A stretch of DNA of 64,000 nucleotides from Armigeres subalbatus (lineage: Eukaryota > Arthropoda > Insecta > Diptera > Culicidae): positions 436,379,260 through 436,443,259 of the forward strand of contig NC_085140.1 in NCBI RefSeq assembly GCF_024139115.2. The letters are read 5' to 3'. The first letter of the stretch is position 1. Each line of letters begins with the position of its first letter. Below, piece after piece: positions 45,246 through 58,880 of this stretch. A model generated the notes under the pieces. The model was not told the DNA's origin and did not search any database. It saw only the letters and a list, made by a program, of their open reading frames with translations. Made by a program: the position numbers and the translations under genes.

Positions 45246-45418
45246 CACGCGCGCGCGGGAAAGCAGTTTTCTTATAATCAATATAGGAGGCCCATTAGTC
45301 CCGCCTTTTTGTTGATCGGTATGAGTGCAAATATTGTGTACCGTAACACTCACCAAAGGGGCGTGGCCACAGGGTCAACTTTATTGATTACAAGACAACA
45401 GCTTTCCCGCGCGCGAGT
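45246..45418. repeat. Inverted-repeat element with GCGCGC-rich ends
   Basis: CGCGCGCGGGAAAGCAGTTT with CTTATAATCAATA on the left is mirrored by TATTGATTACAAGACAACAG then CTTTCCCGCGCGCG on the right. It is MITE-like; the target duplication is not clear. Confidence 0.65.
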
Positions 45419-46174
45419 CGAGATGTCGAGAAAAGCAGACCGCGGTCCCACCATCGGCATCGGCGGAGCTCTTGGCGGAATATTCATCCCCGCCGATGGT
45501 GTGGGTCGTGCGGTCGTTGTCGTCGGCATCAGATGAAATTTCTTGTTGTGTGGAGCACATTTCATCAACGGTGACGTCTGAAGAACCGAGTTTTGATCAA
45601 AGTACAGATGATTCGCTTGATGAATGCAGATATTTTCCGTCGGTAGCAGAATCACGCGCGCGTCAGAGAAAGACGCTGCAGAAAATTATTCGCATGGATA
45701 GCAACAGTAGCAGTCAAGTGAAATTCTCCCTCAAGATTTTAATTTTAGTAGGTAGCCTGCTACTTAATTCAGGTTTTAATTCCATCCATGCCAATACATT
45801 TTTGCAGCTTCTATTTCTGATGCGCACTCGTGATTCTGCTGCCGACGGCAATTTTCTGCTGCCACCAAGCGATTATGGTCTGCACTTTAAACAAATTTCG
45901 TCTCGACTAAACCTTCACTTCCATAAAATTGTGATCAGTATTTTTTCTCATTTTCAATGCAGATGTCACGCGATGTTTACATATCTTCCCCTTTCAATCT
46001 CTACAGAAACGCGAAGGATGAAAGGCATGCTACAAAAAACTAAAAAATAATTATTCCGTGATAGGGCTTGAAAGTGTGCAATATCTGCTTTATTTTTGTG
46101 TTTATCACCATTTTCAGTTCTTTGCATTAAAGGAATATAATCAATTTATCGACTTGTCATTATTCTTTGCATAT
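45419..46174 (+). repeat. Repeat-family segment related to 48100-48420
   Basis: Part of this segment (about 45775-45900, with CATCCATGCCAATA, CTCGTGATTCTGCT and GACGGCAATTTTCTG) matches 48160-48270 as a diverged direct repeat. A 192-codon frame at 45472-46050 overlaps it. That frame shows no recognisable domain and is not supported as a gene. Confidence 0.45.
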
Positions 46175-46182
46175 ATCTATTG

Positions 46183-47620
46183 CAGTGGTTTTCAACCTGG
46201 GGTACATGTACCCCTGGGGGTACCTTGGACAAAAATGCGTAATGGCGGATGTATTACAGTTTGATCCGAAACCTATTGATAAAGTTTTGATTATTTTTAT
46301 GCTCAAAATTTGTATTGCACATTATGGCAAGGTTATTAGTAAAGCAAAGACTTCTGAATCCTGACCACCCCAACCACCAAATGAAGGGAAGGCACTGTGT
46401 AAGGAACAAAAGATCAAATGGTCAATACGTCGAATGAATTTCAAAATGTATGTATATGGTATTATGGTAAGAATATGCTTCTGAATTAAAATCTTGATTC
46501 TAAAGGGTTCGGAAAGCTATATTTGAGAGGCATGAAGGCCTTTCTCCGAAAAGCTCGGAAGCCTCCTTTCAAGAGGCTCGGAAGCCTCCTTTCAAGAGGC
46601 TCGGAAGCCTCCTTTCAAGAGGCTCGGAAGCCTGCTTTCAAGAGGCTCGAAGCCTCCTTCAAGAGGCCTGAAGCCTCCTTTCAAGAGGCCTGGAAGCCTC
46701 ATTTCAAGAGGCCCTGAAGCCTCATTTCAAAAGGCCTCGAAGCCTCCTTTCAAGAGGCCTGGAAGCCTCCTTTCAAAAGGCTCAAGCTCTTCAAGAGGCC
46801 TGAAGCCTCCTTTCAAGAGGCTCGAAGCCTCCTTTCAAGAGGCTTGAAGCCTCCTTTTAAGAGGCTCTGAAGCCTCCTTTAAGAGGCCTGGAAGCCTCCT
46901 TTTAAGAGGCCTGGAAGCCTCCTTTCAAGAGGCCCGGAAGCTTCCTTCAAGAGTCCTCGGAAGCCTCCTTCAAGAGGCCCGGAAGCCTCCTTTCAAGAGG
47001 CCTGGAAGCCTCCTTTCAAGAGGCCTGGAAGCCTCATTCAAGAGGCCTGGAAGCCCCATTTCAAAGGCCTGGAAGCCTCCTTTCAAGAGGCCTGGAAGCC
47101 TCCTTCAAAAGGCCTGGAAGCTTCCTTTCAAGAGGCCTCGGAAGCCTCCTTCAAGAGGCTCAGGCCTGAAGCCTTTCAAGAGGCTTGGCAGCCTCCTTTC
47201 AAGAGGCTCGGAAGCGTCCATTTAAGAGGCCTGGAAGCTTTTTTCCAAGAGACTCGGAAGCGTCCTTTCAAGAGGCTCGGAAGCCTCCTTTCAAGAGGCC
47301 TAGGAAGCCTTCTTTCAAGAGGCCTCGGAAGCCTCCTTTCAAGAGGCCTCGGAAGCCTCCTTTCAAGAGGCTCGGAAGCCTCCTTTCAAGAGGCTCGGAA
47401 GCCTCCTTTCAAGAGGCTCGGAAGCCTCCTTTCAAGAGGCTCGGAAGCCTCCTTTCAAGAGGCTCGGAAGCCTCCTTTCAAGAGGCTCGGAAGTCTCCTT
47501 TTAAGAGGCTCGGAAGCCTCCTTTCAGGTCCGCTTTTCATATATCTTTATATGAGGGGGTACCTCAATGAGCGCAAAAGTTCGAAGGGGTACCTCTCAAG
47601 GAAAAGGTTGAGAACCGCTG
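46183..47620 (+). mobile_element. hAT-like non-autonomous element with a minisatellite core
   Basis: Left end CAGTGGTTTTCAACCTGGGG and right end inverse of CAGCGGTTCTCAACCTTTTC, both of the CAGNGGTTYTCAACC type typical of hAT elements. They are bordered by an 8-bp duplication ATCTATT(G/T) at 46175-46182 and 47621-47628. Both termini contain GGTACCCC blocks. There is no transposase. The core from about 46545 to 47525 is a 23-bp minisatellite. Confidence 0.82.
46545..47525 (+). repeat. 23-bp minisatellite array inside the hAT-like element
   Basis: More than 35 units of GGAAGCCTCCTTTCAAGAGG followed by CTC or CCT. The left half is degenerate with single-base indels, while the right half (47240-47525) is almost perfect. 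Homogenisation is thus polarised towards the right end. Confidence 0.92.
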
Positions 47621-48070
47621 ATCTATTTAAATTATTTAGAAATTCTAATTTTAAAACAAAGCCCTACATCCTTTCATGACTGCATACCTTTTGCAGTACT
47701 GATTGTGATCAGAGCATGAAATATTCACTTTCATGAAGCATATTCGTTCCGACTTTTGACAATCGTGTTTTGATTATTCAAAACATAGAATGACTTACTC
47801 AGTTTACTTCTTTATAGATTCATTCAATTGATCACCACTGAATATGGTAACTGCGCGCGAAATAAAACATAATTAGCCTTGATTGTACTGAGATTTGCCG
47901 CTAAAAATGCTCCTCAATTGAACGCCAGGATTAGATATATGCGTGTTCAGAAAATTGACTGTGTAGAGCCGAATATGAATATGTTTAGAAGTGAAGTGAC
48001 AAAGAAGGTCGATGGGGTTCATAAAAATATTCGAATATTTAAAGCTCTGATTTGTGATACTTAAAAGAAC

Positions 48071-48420
48071 CGATTGATTTTCAATAAATCGCCTTCCCAG
48101 TCACAAACAGTAACAAAACCAAATCAGAATCTTGAAAAACTTTCACTTGGCTGCCACTGATAACATCCATGCCAATAAATATTTGTAGCATCTCAGTCCG
48201 ACGCGCGTTCGTGATTCTGCTACAGACGGTAACTTCCTGGCGTCGCAAAGCGGTTAACTTGCACTTTGAACAATATTCTTCACACAACAACCTTCCCTTG
48301 TATAAAATGGTGGTCCCGAAAAGAACCAATTTATTCGTCCTGCAACAAAACCAGATCCAGAATTATGCAAGAAATTTTCACTGGAGTGCCGCTAACGCCA
48401 ACGATAGCCACTCGATAGTT
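48071..48420 (+). repeat. Second, diverged copy of the 45.8-kb repeat segment
   Basis: CATCCATGCCAATAAATATT, TCGTGATTCTGCTACAGACG and GTTAACTTGCACTTTGAACA align with 45780-45900 in the same order. No coding function is visible. Confidence 0.45.
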
Positions 48421-51400
48421 TGTCGCTAAAGCGTTACAGACGCCATCACCAACGTCATCGTTCTGTCTGCTCTTCGTTCCCGCTCTCCGTGACCACTCAC
48501 CGTGGATCATCGTACAGAAATGACGCGCGAGCGCGAATCATGGGCCTTTTCATACCCGGAGAAAATGAAACGGTGGGTCACAAGGCCCGTAACTTACATC
48601 ATTCTGATGTCCGTGTTGGGAATGCATGAACGGGATTGGTTGGTTCTGATATTTTTACTAATTAGGACAAGAATTGAAATTTTCAATAGTTTATCGTAAA
48701 TAATCGAAAGTTTCAATGCAACTGACAAATTGCTGGACAGTTTCCGAGTCGATTTTTATATAAATCTCGAAAATCCATCGAAAGATAAAGGCTCTATCAA
48801 AGTTCAAAATCTTACATGATTACATGATTCAACTGAGTCCACAAGGTAAAAAGTAATGAAAGTTTTTAAGCATTACTTGAGCTACTAGAATCATTCCTTA
48901 AATAATTCATTCAAAATCAAAACTCAATTACATCTAGGGACAAGGCAGTAGGGATTTGTTGAAGTCCGGAAAAAACTAATCGGCAAATGTAGAAATAATC
49001 TTTCGAATTCTATGTTGATTTTTTCGATTTACTTCTGGCTTTTGTTGTTGTCTAAAAATGTGGTATTAAACAAATAAAGCCCAAATAAGGCCCAACTTTT
49101 AAAATACTTTTGGATATTGTTCATGTGATGGAAAGACTACCGGTTTCCCTTCCTAATCCACTCACGAATTTCCCTCTTCTACAGCTAAAGGACTGCAAAT
49201 CCGTTTCCGCTACACAAATGCAACAGATCTTTACGACCGCATCAACAACGGATCAATAAAATTCGGTAAACCACACCATTCTGTTTATCCTCGCAAACGA
49301 CACCATCGACAATCGCAACAAAAATCGCGCGAAATCATCGGGAAGTGTTGTAAAACGCGTCGAATTCGAATCCGTTCGTCCCTCCCCGAAAATCGCATTG
49401 CAATCTGCCTCGTCCTCGTCGAAAATAATGAAAACACTCGTTCGCCGATATCATCAAGCCAGCAGCACCACTTCGATACGCCGAGTAAAACCGAACTCAG
49501 GTTTCGGTAGATAAGCTTTTTTTTACTGCCCAATCCCGCAATCTTGTTTGTTCTTGAATTGTGTTCTGCGGAAAATGAGGAGAATGCTACCCACTTCACA
49601 AAAATCTATCTCGTCGACTGACTGGTTTTGCGTGTTTTCGTTCGTGTTTTTTTTTTAACCACGCGGCTTCTCGCATCCTTGAATAGCACTTCTAGCAACT
49701 GAACGACTACGCTGCTCGGGCGCTGTAAAAACTTAGATAAAATATTAAAACAGCACTAAAATGTTTACGCCAGAAGCTGCTGCCTGCTGGAAGGCGTTAG
49801 AGAGGATAGTCCCGAGATGCGAAATTGGAAACAGAGCCGCACACGAACAGCAATGAAAGTTCAGTTTGAAGTTGCGATGACGGGACGTGGATTCCTGAAA
49901 GGGTTTTGGGTTCTTCGGAAGAATTTACTAACCAGTGGTCAGGTGGCGCTTTTCGTACAATAATGGACTTCTATGGCTTGGAATTCAAACTTTGGGTTTT
50001 CACCAACATTTAGTTCAAGCTAAAAAACAAATATTCTTAGTACGTTGGTCTCGGAAGACAAAATCCAAAGGGCAATATCCAAATATAATATGCTTTTTCG
50101 TTAATTTTCATTTAGTTTGAGAATCGAAAACAGATATTCGATTGTTTTCAGTGTTTATTGCCTATCTTGTTAACAGACAGTGGGTAAAAGATATTAAACT
50201 TTGGAAATAATTTACCGACATAATTCAAAATCAGCAAAAATGCAAATGTTTCAAATATGCGATTATGGACAGTTAGCTCTTCTAGTTATACAAGCAGAGG
50301 AAATTCGGTTGCTTTTCTTCCCCTCCGCGACCAACAACCACGCTGATGATGCTGATAGTATCCCACGCTTCCTGCATCTCATTATTGCTGGCGCTGAGCT
50401 GGGAAAAAGGAAAGCAAATCTGTGGAAAAAGACAAGTGGTGCTTGCGAGTTTGGTGTCGCCAATATTGCCAAAGTGCTATTTAGCGTTCGGATTTATCAA
50501 CGAGGATGATGGAGAAACATGGTTGTTTGTGTTTCCACGCGCTAAGGGTGCTTGAGCGGTAATTGGGTTTTCGGTCGTAAATTTTCTGCGAAATAGCAGC
50601 AATCGGCTTATCCAACATCTTGACTGCAGAGGTGCGAATAAGCACGGATAAACTCACCCTTACATGTATTTAAAGGAACGCTCGGGAAAGCGTGAGACTT
50701 ACTCGTTTGTGTTTTGAAGGTATCCTAATCACTGGCTTGCATATTCAAACAGCTAGGCTGCTTGGAGAAACAGCATAATTTACTGGAACTATAGTCAGTG
50801 AATAAATGGGTAGAAAACAATCATAGCTACTTACAGTTTTGTTACAAAATGTTGCACTTTGTGTATTAAATATTTCCTATTTTTAAAAGCATGAAACTCA
50901 ACAGTCACCTCAATACCACCATGCTAATTAGCGGAAATTTGATGATGATGTTCTTTACCTAAACAAAGACGACTTACCTCCATGTCTGACAGACAGTTCC
51001 TTATTGTTCAATGTTTGCTGGGAGGAACGCGTTCAGGCGATTAACGACCCTACCAGCGGAATCCTTCCCTCATACGCCCTCCAACAGCGATTAAACCGCA
51101 CCATCACCAGTAAAACAAGTGATTGCCATTTTCTTTGTACCACCGACGAGCTTGCGTACGTATATCACGACTCGTACTAAACATGTGTGTTTATTATTTT
51201 ATAACTAAGCCCCTTGGGGCCTTGTGGTGGCACTTCTGAGGCATTATCGACAGCCAAGACATAACACAGTACCTATCCTCATTTGGTCGACACCCAAACA
51301 ACGGAAACATGTCAAATATTTGTTTCCATGGTATGGTGCGCAAACATTCTAAGCACCTGGTTGCGAGAAAGGGCCACCACGATCTTCCGGTACTGATAAA

Positions 51401-51716
51401 CGAAAACAAGGGCAAGTTGACTTGGAGGAAAGTTGTTGTGGAAGCGCTTCTCAAGTGTCTTCTAATCTAGTTTGTTATGCCGTTGTTGACAGAATGTAGC
51501 GGCAATAATAATTTCGAGTGATTTGCCACACAGCAGAACACGTGTGTGGAGTAACCATTTAGCGTAATGTCGTAAGTTTCGGCATAGGAAATTTGATTAT
51601 GTCTATAATATTTGCATAAGGAGAAATAGAATGGGCACATTGAATACTTTTGTTATTTTCTGTCGGTTCATTTTCTCACGAGCAGTGTTGTCCTGCACTC
51701 ATGGCAAAAAAATCTT
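48421..51716. other. Non-coding stretch
   Basis: No gene or bounded mobile element recognised. Mixed composition, with short unsupported open frames only. Confidence 0.4.
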
Positions 51717-51988
51717 CTCTTTGATTTCACTCCATCTAAACAATTTTATAGTCTTAACAAAGTAAGTTCAACTAATAGAGCGATATTTGAATATTCTAAA
51801 TGTCATGTCAAACTGTCAAAAAAATGCACACAGAGCGCGTGCACTGAACATACATTGGGGTGTTTTGTCCTGTGGCTCTGGCGTGCCTTTTTTGGACAGT
51901 TTGACATGACATTTAGAAAATTCAAATATTCCTCTATTAGTTGAACTTACTTAGTTAAGACTATAAAAATCAAAGAGTAAAATCAAAG
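51717..51988. mobile_element. Palindromic MITE (272 bp)
   Basis: The arms carry TATAGTCTTAAC, AAGTAAGTTCAACTAATAGA and ATGTCATGTCAAACTGTC, inverted on the right with few mismatches. The outermost CTCTTTGATTT is also mirrored. The loop (about 51825-51890) is unrelated sequence. No coding capacity. Confidence 0.8.
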
Positions 51989-54900
51989 AGCAGAATTATT
52001 TGCACTGAGGGTAGCACAGCACTGCTCACGAGTGGCAATCACCAACGCCAAGAAGACAACTCCTGCAGTCCTATACTTGGAGCTTTACTTGTTGAGCCCA
52101 TCAACACATGGGCCGCTGCTTTACTTTTCACAGAAGGCAAAGCGTGGCAAGCATTTTTCATCTAAAAAATACAATTTCGCCGACGAATCATCTACCAGCA
52201 GCGTTTTGTCATGAGCTGACTTGGAACTTCTAACTCTTTCTGGCTATTAAGAAAAATACATTAATTTAGTTTTCTATTTGGTCCCTAGGGTATCTATGAC
52301 ATTGATTCTATGTTATTAGAACGATTTCTTATTGCATAATATTCTTCGATTACCAGTCTTATACTAAACAGTTTTGTACCTAACTACTTTTCCTCCGGAT
52401 AAAAGTCAAATGTTAATCATTGTTTCAAAATAATTGCATATTCATTTAGAAAACTATTAGTTAGACAAACCCATAGTAGACAACTGAACTACTCCAAGTA
52501 CCATCACAACATTCATTTGTTTATACAGTCGTCGAAACTTTCGTAACTTTTCTCCATCGTCTTTTTCCACATCAAGAAAAGATTTGCACATTTCGCATTC
52601 TAAGCCCCACGGATGGTAAGCTCTGCAACGCAGCTCACCGAAATAACCCCGCCATAACAAAGAACGGGAAACTTTCGCCAAAGCTCTCAACTTTGTATAC
52701 ATAAAGACGAAAAGAGGGAACAGTTTGATCAAAATTCGTGGCATTTCAATTCCTTCACCCACATCCGAGCCCGCTACGGCCGCCCATTTATACGAAAAAG
52801 TAGCAATAGCAGCTGGCAGCCGCCCTCTAATTTGGAGGAGGAAAAAGACAAACAACAAAGGTTAACCCCCCGAAGAAAGGGACACTAAGAAATACTCCCG
52901 AAAGTCGAGAGCTCCGGCTGCGAAGGCGACGACACGAACGATTACGGAAATTGACTGTCTGATGGGATATCTTTCCCAAGGATCGCTCTAACGAAAACGA
53001 GTCCTGAAATTCTCAATTTTCCTCTTCTAATTTCAAATTCCTATAATTGTACCCTCGCTGTTTCCCTCGAAATTGGCAAACACTCTGGCAGGTATCGTGC
53101 AAAGTTCATTTCCTCTTCCACCTTCGCCGGAAAAGGACGACGCGCTGACGACGAACCCTGACCGAGACAGACACGAACGAATGAACGAACTGATGAACGC
53201 GTGTTTGCCAAACTTTATGACGATAGCAAGATGTGATACGAATCTGTTATCAGAGCCCGAAGGAATCGTTGCCGTTGATTCAATTAGGAGCTCTTCTTCT
53301 TTTGGTTGGTGTTGGTGGTATTTTCTTTGTTGAAGACTAGACTCGGCATCTTCTAACTATGAAGCGGGTTGCGTTCTTTTTTTAAGTGCCATTTTCCTGA
53401 GATTTCGATGGTTTTAGAATTTTTGCAATTGCAAGTCTCAACTCAATTAACCTTTTTTAGCTAATCATTAAATTTACCATAACTCCAGCCACCAGCTGAT
53501 GTGTTTCTAAGCCACACCAGTTCGGAATAATTTCGCGTGCAATAACAAAGAAGCACCCACGGCAGGAACAACAATGAGGCGGCCGGCATTGCGTTTCGAA
53601 ATCTTAAAACAATTGTTCGCCCCACAAAAGTTTGGCTAATTTGGCCGATGATGTTTTCCCGAGAGCATTAGTATCCACAAAACAAACGGTGCCAGTGCCT
53701 GGCAACACGGCAGCGATACAAAGGAATAAATGAAGAATGAGCCGCTCCATGAGTGCTGCTGCCAGTGGCAGTGTCAGTCAGCCAAGAGGAAAATGGTAAA
53801 TTGGATACACCTTGGCATTATCTCATTAAGCATTCTGGCTGGTGGCTGGTAGATCGAAAGAACCCACATCCTTCGCCTCAGTCCTGCCCTACGTCACAAC
53901 TTCGTCTAAGGATGAAGGAAATGGACCCGACATTTGCAGGTGGCTTGCACGGCAAAACACCTTCGCTAAGCAACTGTGGCGTTTGCGGATGTGGAAGCGG
54001 AAGGAAAACTGACGTTTACGCGAGGGACGGATCGGAATCTCTTTTCTTTGTTTGGAACGTAATCCGTGGGATTGCTATCCGAGGACGACGCCAAGCAAGG
54101 AAGGGAAAAGAACGGAAATTGGGGTTTTTCCTGAGGATGCGAATTTGTTGGAATAGGCCACCAGAAGAGTGTCTAAATTTGGGGCAAAGCTTTCCTGTGA
54201 TATTCTTTTTCGCACTTTCACAAGTGGTTTATTGGCTTTGCTAATTATTCGTCGCCGTCTAGCCATTAGGATTCATTAGAAATGCGATATTATTCAAAAT
54301 TAATTAGATGGATTTGGAATAAGGGGAAGCAATTTGCTGTCAAGTAGGTTTCGGAACGAATTATGTTAAATCTTTTCAATTGCAAACAAATCAACAAGCT
54401 TTTAGGATGCACAGTGCTTGTGTTCCACCATTACGGCAACAGAGAAAGTCACAGATAAGACGGAGATGGAGTTCAATTACCTTGTCTACCCACCTTCAAC
54501 CGTCTCAACCGCCGGCCGATTATTTTGAAGAAAAATGTTAACCGTTACCTTCGGGGTAGGGTAAGGCTTTCACCGTCGGTTTTAGATTTTCTGACTCTTC
54601 TGCCATTGATGAAGGTTGTTAACTAACTTTTTTACGGGCACGATAATCGAAGAGATTACTTGTTCGAATGTACTTTTCGGGAAAACGGTTTAAAACTCAA
54701 ACTTTAAGTCAATATGTTTTTTTTCCTCTATTTTACTCTTGGTCATAACCCTGCCTCAGTACAGCTGCACTGCATGAACGACGCAAACTCTTTCAGCTCG
54801 TTTAAACTCTCTCTGTTTTCCTCCACCATTTCCATCCAGTTGACAATTTTCATCCGAACCTCGGCATCCCAAGAAAGTATGATGTGCTGGTAGTGCGAAT

Positions 54901-57688
54901 CGATGAGCAACGTAGCTTATTCGAAGACCCTGTCGTCACTGTTGAAGCCGGTGCAGCTGGTCAGAGTTTCGCTAAGACTGGCCACAGGATCCGCCAGCAA
55001 GAACAGTAAATAATCCAGAAAGTAAAGGACTCCCAATAAATTTCCTTTCGCAGTAAATGGTACACTACTTTTTGGTTGAATTCGCGTGACAGCGCCATGT
55101 TTAGAAGGTCATTGAGCGAGTTGTTTTTAAGATCATGAGAATCTAATATGTCCAAATTTGACAAAACTTCATCAGAATTGGAAGCTGGAAGTGAGCAGTG
55201 CCTCCAAATCTGGGATGATATTTTGACTATGTGATTGATCTTTGCATGATAGGGCATACTTGAGAACTGACACAACCGCTTGTTCGGACACTGTCGTGTT
55301 GAAGCGTTTCAGACATCTACCAATATCCAGCGAAGCGTTTGCCTTCGATTTCATTTTGCTGTTGATTTTTTAAATTATATGACCATATATGACCATATAA
55401 GACCTAAACCAAAACCTACTGCATACATAGTTTAAAAAAAAATTCTCAGTTCTTACTTCTCGCGTCGTACTTTGAAATTGTCACTACTCACTTCTTATTC
55501 CTCACCATCCCATAGTGGCCTGAGGTTTTTTTTATTATTCAGTTAAACGACCCGTTAGTCTGAACGGCACTCGACCAAATGACTTTAAACAACTGGGTAA
55601 CAGAGAAAACCGCCGAAATGCCGCCGCCAACGCTTCGACATTTTGGATCAAAAGGACTGCATTTCATAGAAAACATAAGCTGACAAGTTCATTTTTTGAC
55701 TATCTTACGCTTTTTTATTGCTAATCAAAGCCAATCTGATAATTGACAACAATCTGCTTGACAATCGGACACGGTAATGGAAGCTTTTATTTTCGACCCC
55801 GCCATCATAAATTCAAGGAAGTATTCAAACTTGAAAACTCTATAAGAAATGTTTTCTTGTAAGTAAGCAAGATTTATTCTCTGACGCCTTACAATACAAT
55901 AGCAATTTACCCATAACTAACCTTGATGTTATCGGTGTCAATGACTTAGAAAAATGTTGCTTTATTCCAGTTAAAAAAAACTCCATTCGACTGTTATTCC
56001 TTACCCACATAGGAAACCAATTCAAAATTGATATCGGAGCTCATTCAAATAAACGACATACCTCGCAATATCTTCGCAAGCTTCATGCCACGAAAAATTC
56101 CTCCTTTTCTTATGCTCGCCCAACCGACGACGACGGAGTCGGGAAGCGCACCACACCACTTCAGATGATGAAAACTCACTCCAAAAACACAACGTGGGTG
56201 CGCGGATAATGGGCGAGGGCACGCGCGGGAGCGCAACGAAAGCCAAATTCCATTAAACCCAGCCGACGCCGCCGCCTTCGCCTTCGCAGGAGTCGGTATC
56301 GCATCGGTTGTAGCAGGTCGAAAGTGGTTTACATAACTTGTGGCATATCACCTTGTCAAGAAGCCCATTATCGAGAGTGAATGGAAGGTCGTTTCCATTG
56401 TTGTTCTTGTTGCTGGCTGCTGTGTTGAATCCGGAGAAAAGCGTCGCGATGATATGGTAACAGCTTGGGATTCACCTGAAACCATGGATATGGCGCTGGC
56501 GACGACAACGACGACGGCCGGTAACCGGGTGGACGGAATTGGCTGTTTGGATGGGTTAGATATCCACAGGACAGATAAGCAGAACAAAGAGGCCAAATGT
56601 CATCGGCAAGTCGAAGGTTCGGAAGGAAGCAGCCGTTTCGATGGGTTTCCTCTAATGGCGGACCCCGGATCGTATTCTTAGATCTTCGGAGACAACGGAA
56701 AGATGTATAATTTAATGTCTCCATATCTGACTCACAATGGCGGTGCCCCTATTTTGGAGTGGTTTGAAGCTACGGTAATTTGACACCTTTTTGTCGATTT
56801 AATTAACTGCTAGAGAAGATAATCTGATGATTTCTCTAAGACGAGAATAAGTTTCATTTCAACATAACCAAACTGAATTTAATAAAAAAGAGTCCTTGTT
56901 ATTGTTGCAAAAGTGTTTCTTGAACATGACTTCGAAAAGTACCAATTGTAGCATTTTTTCAGCAGCTACTTTGCGAGCAAATCGCTTTAGATAAAGTGCA
57001 TGGAAGCAAAGGACATTGTGCATATAACAGTTAAAAATTATTCTTTCTATAAGTTGAATTAAATCTAAAAAAAAGGAATTCAATTGACTAAATTCAGTGT
57101 ATTGAACGCAAATCCAATTCAACATCTGTACCACCATTATGGTTTCGTTCCTTTGATATATGAAAGTGCCATCACAATTCTGCTACTCATAATTTGCTCC
57201 AAGCCAGACGCGCGCGCGGTGGCATACAGCATTTGTGTCGAATAAAAATGGAGTCTCTTGACGAAGCGTGTTTCTCGCATCTTCTTCCCAAATATCTCAA
57301 GGATCAAATCGCATTAATAATGGTCGTAAAAATAACATACAACAAACACAATAGTCACAAGCTGGAAGCCATTTGCCACCAGTTCCTCAGGGGCGAAATA
57401 CGATAGAGGGATTGTTCTTTTCGCTTGAACGAACTTTCTGGTATTCGACACTGAAGAAAAAAGCATTTTTACAAGTAAACCCCACACAAATGGTCTAGCT
57501 GTCCATTATGATCATTCCGAAACATTGGAAAGCGGATATTTGAATGTGGACGGAACATTGTTTCTTTTCGGATTGAATATCAACTTCATTCCAATCCTTC
57601 AAAAGCAATTACGCTGTCTCGCTTTGGACAAAGTGAACGAACATGGGTTCAAGATTTTTTAGATTCGAAAATTGGAGAATATTGCTAT
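51989..57688. other. Non-coding stretch, partly GC-richer
   Basis: No gene recognised. Segments at 52460-53330, 53560-54240 and 56080-56700 have higher GC and look single-copy. Their open frames have no domain and no convincing splice signals. A fragment with GGCACTCGACCAAATGAC near 55568 belongs to the GGCC-type repeat family. Confidence 0.4.
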
Positions 57689-58880
57689 CTTGCCTCTTGA
57701 AAGGAGGCTTCCGGGCCTCTTGAAAGGAGGCTTCCGGGCCTCTTGAAAGGAGGCTTCCGGGTCTCTTGAAAGGAGGCTTCCGGGTCTCTTGAAAGGAGGC
57801 TTCCGGGCCTCTTAAAAGGAGGCTTCCGGGCCTCTTGAAAGGAGGCTTCCGGGCCTCTTGAAACGAAGCTTCCGGGGCTCTTGAAAGGAGGCTTCCGGGC
57901 CTCTTGAAAGGATGCTTCCGGGTCTCTTGAAAGGAGGCTTCCTGGCCTCTTGTAAGGAGACTGCTGGGCCTCTTGAGAGGAGGCTTCCAGGCCTCTTTAA
58001 AGGAGGCTTCCGGGCCTCTTGAAAGGAGGCTTCCGGGTCTCTTGTAAGGTGGCCTCCGGGCTTCTTGTAAGGAGGCTTCTGGGCCTCTTGAAAGGAGGCC
58101 TTCCGGGCCTCTTGAAAGGAGGCCTTCCGGGCCTCTTGAAAGGAGGCCTTCCGGGCCTCTTGAAAGGAGGCCTTCCGGGCCTCTTGAAAGGAGGCCTTCC
58201 GGGCCTCTTGAAAGGAGGCCTTCCGGGCCTCTTGAAAGGAGGCTTCCGAGCCTTTTGAAAGGAGGCTTCCGGGCCTCTTGAAAGGAGGCTTCTGGGCCTC
58301 TTGAAAGGAGGCTTCTGGGCCTCTTGAAAGGAGGCTTCTGGGCCTCTTGAAAGGAGGCTTCTGGGCCTCTTGAAAAGAGGCTTCTGGGCCTCTTGAAAGG
58401 AGGCTTCTGGGCCTCTTGAAAGGAGGCTTCTGGGCCTCTTGAAAGGAGGCTTCTGGGCCTCTTGAAAGGAGGCTTCCGGGCCTCTTGAAAGGAGCCTTCC
58501 GAGCCGATTGAAAGGAGGCTTCCGAGCCTCTTGAAAGGAGGCTTCTGAGCCTCTTGATATGCGGCTTCCGAGCCCCTTGAAAGAAGGCTTCCGAGCCTCT
58601 TGAAAGGAGGCTTCCGAGCCTCTTGAAAGGAGGCTTCCGAGCCTCTTGAAAGGAGGCTTCCGAGCCTCTTGAAAGGAGGCTTCCGAGCCTCTTGAAAGGA
58701 GGCTTCCGAGCCTCTTGAAAGGAGGCTTCTGAGCCTCTTGAAAGGAGGCTTCCGAGCCTCTGGAAAGGAGGCTTCCGAGCCTCTTGAAAGGAGGCTTCCG
58801 AGCCTCTTGAAAGGAGGCTTCCGAGCCCCTTGAAAGGAGGCTTCCGAGCCTCTTGAAAGGAGGCTTCCGAGCTGCTTCGG
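57689..58880 (-). repeat. 23/24-bp minisatellite array, opposite orientation to 46545-47525
   Basis: About 50 units of CTTGAAAGGAGGCTTCCGAG followed by CCT (23 bp), with a block of 24-bp units at about 58081-58245 (GGAGGCCTTCCGGGCCTCTT then GAAA). Variants form runs: CCGGG at the left, CTGGG in the middle and CCGAG at the right. A 430-codon frame across it is a by-product of the repeat. Confidence 0.93.

Noticed and set aside
45472..46050. 192-codon plus-strand frame
   Set aside because: It overlaps a diverged repeat segment seen again at 48.2 kb, where the frame is not kept.
46545..47525. CRISPR-like appearance of regularly repeated 23-bp units
   Set aside because: The units are directly adjacent with no spacers, and the context is a eukaryotic transposon.
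52457..52858. 133-codon minus-strand frame in a GC-richer segment
   Set aside because: Looks hydrophobic at the start, but no signal-peptide-like cleavage region, domain or splice context is convincing.
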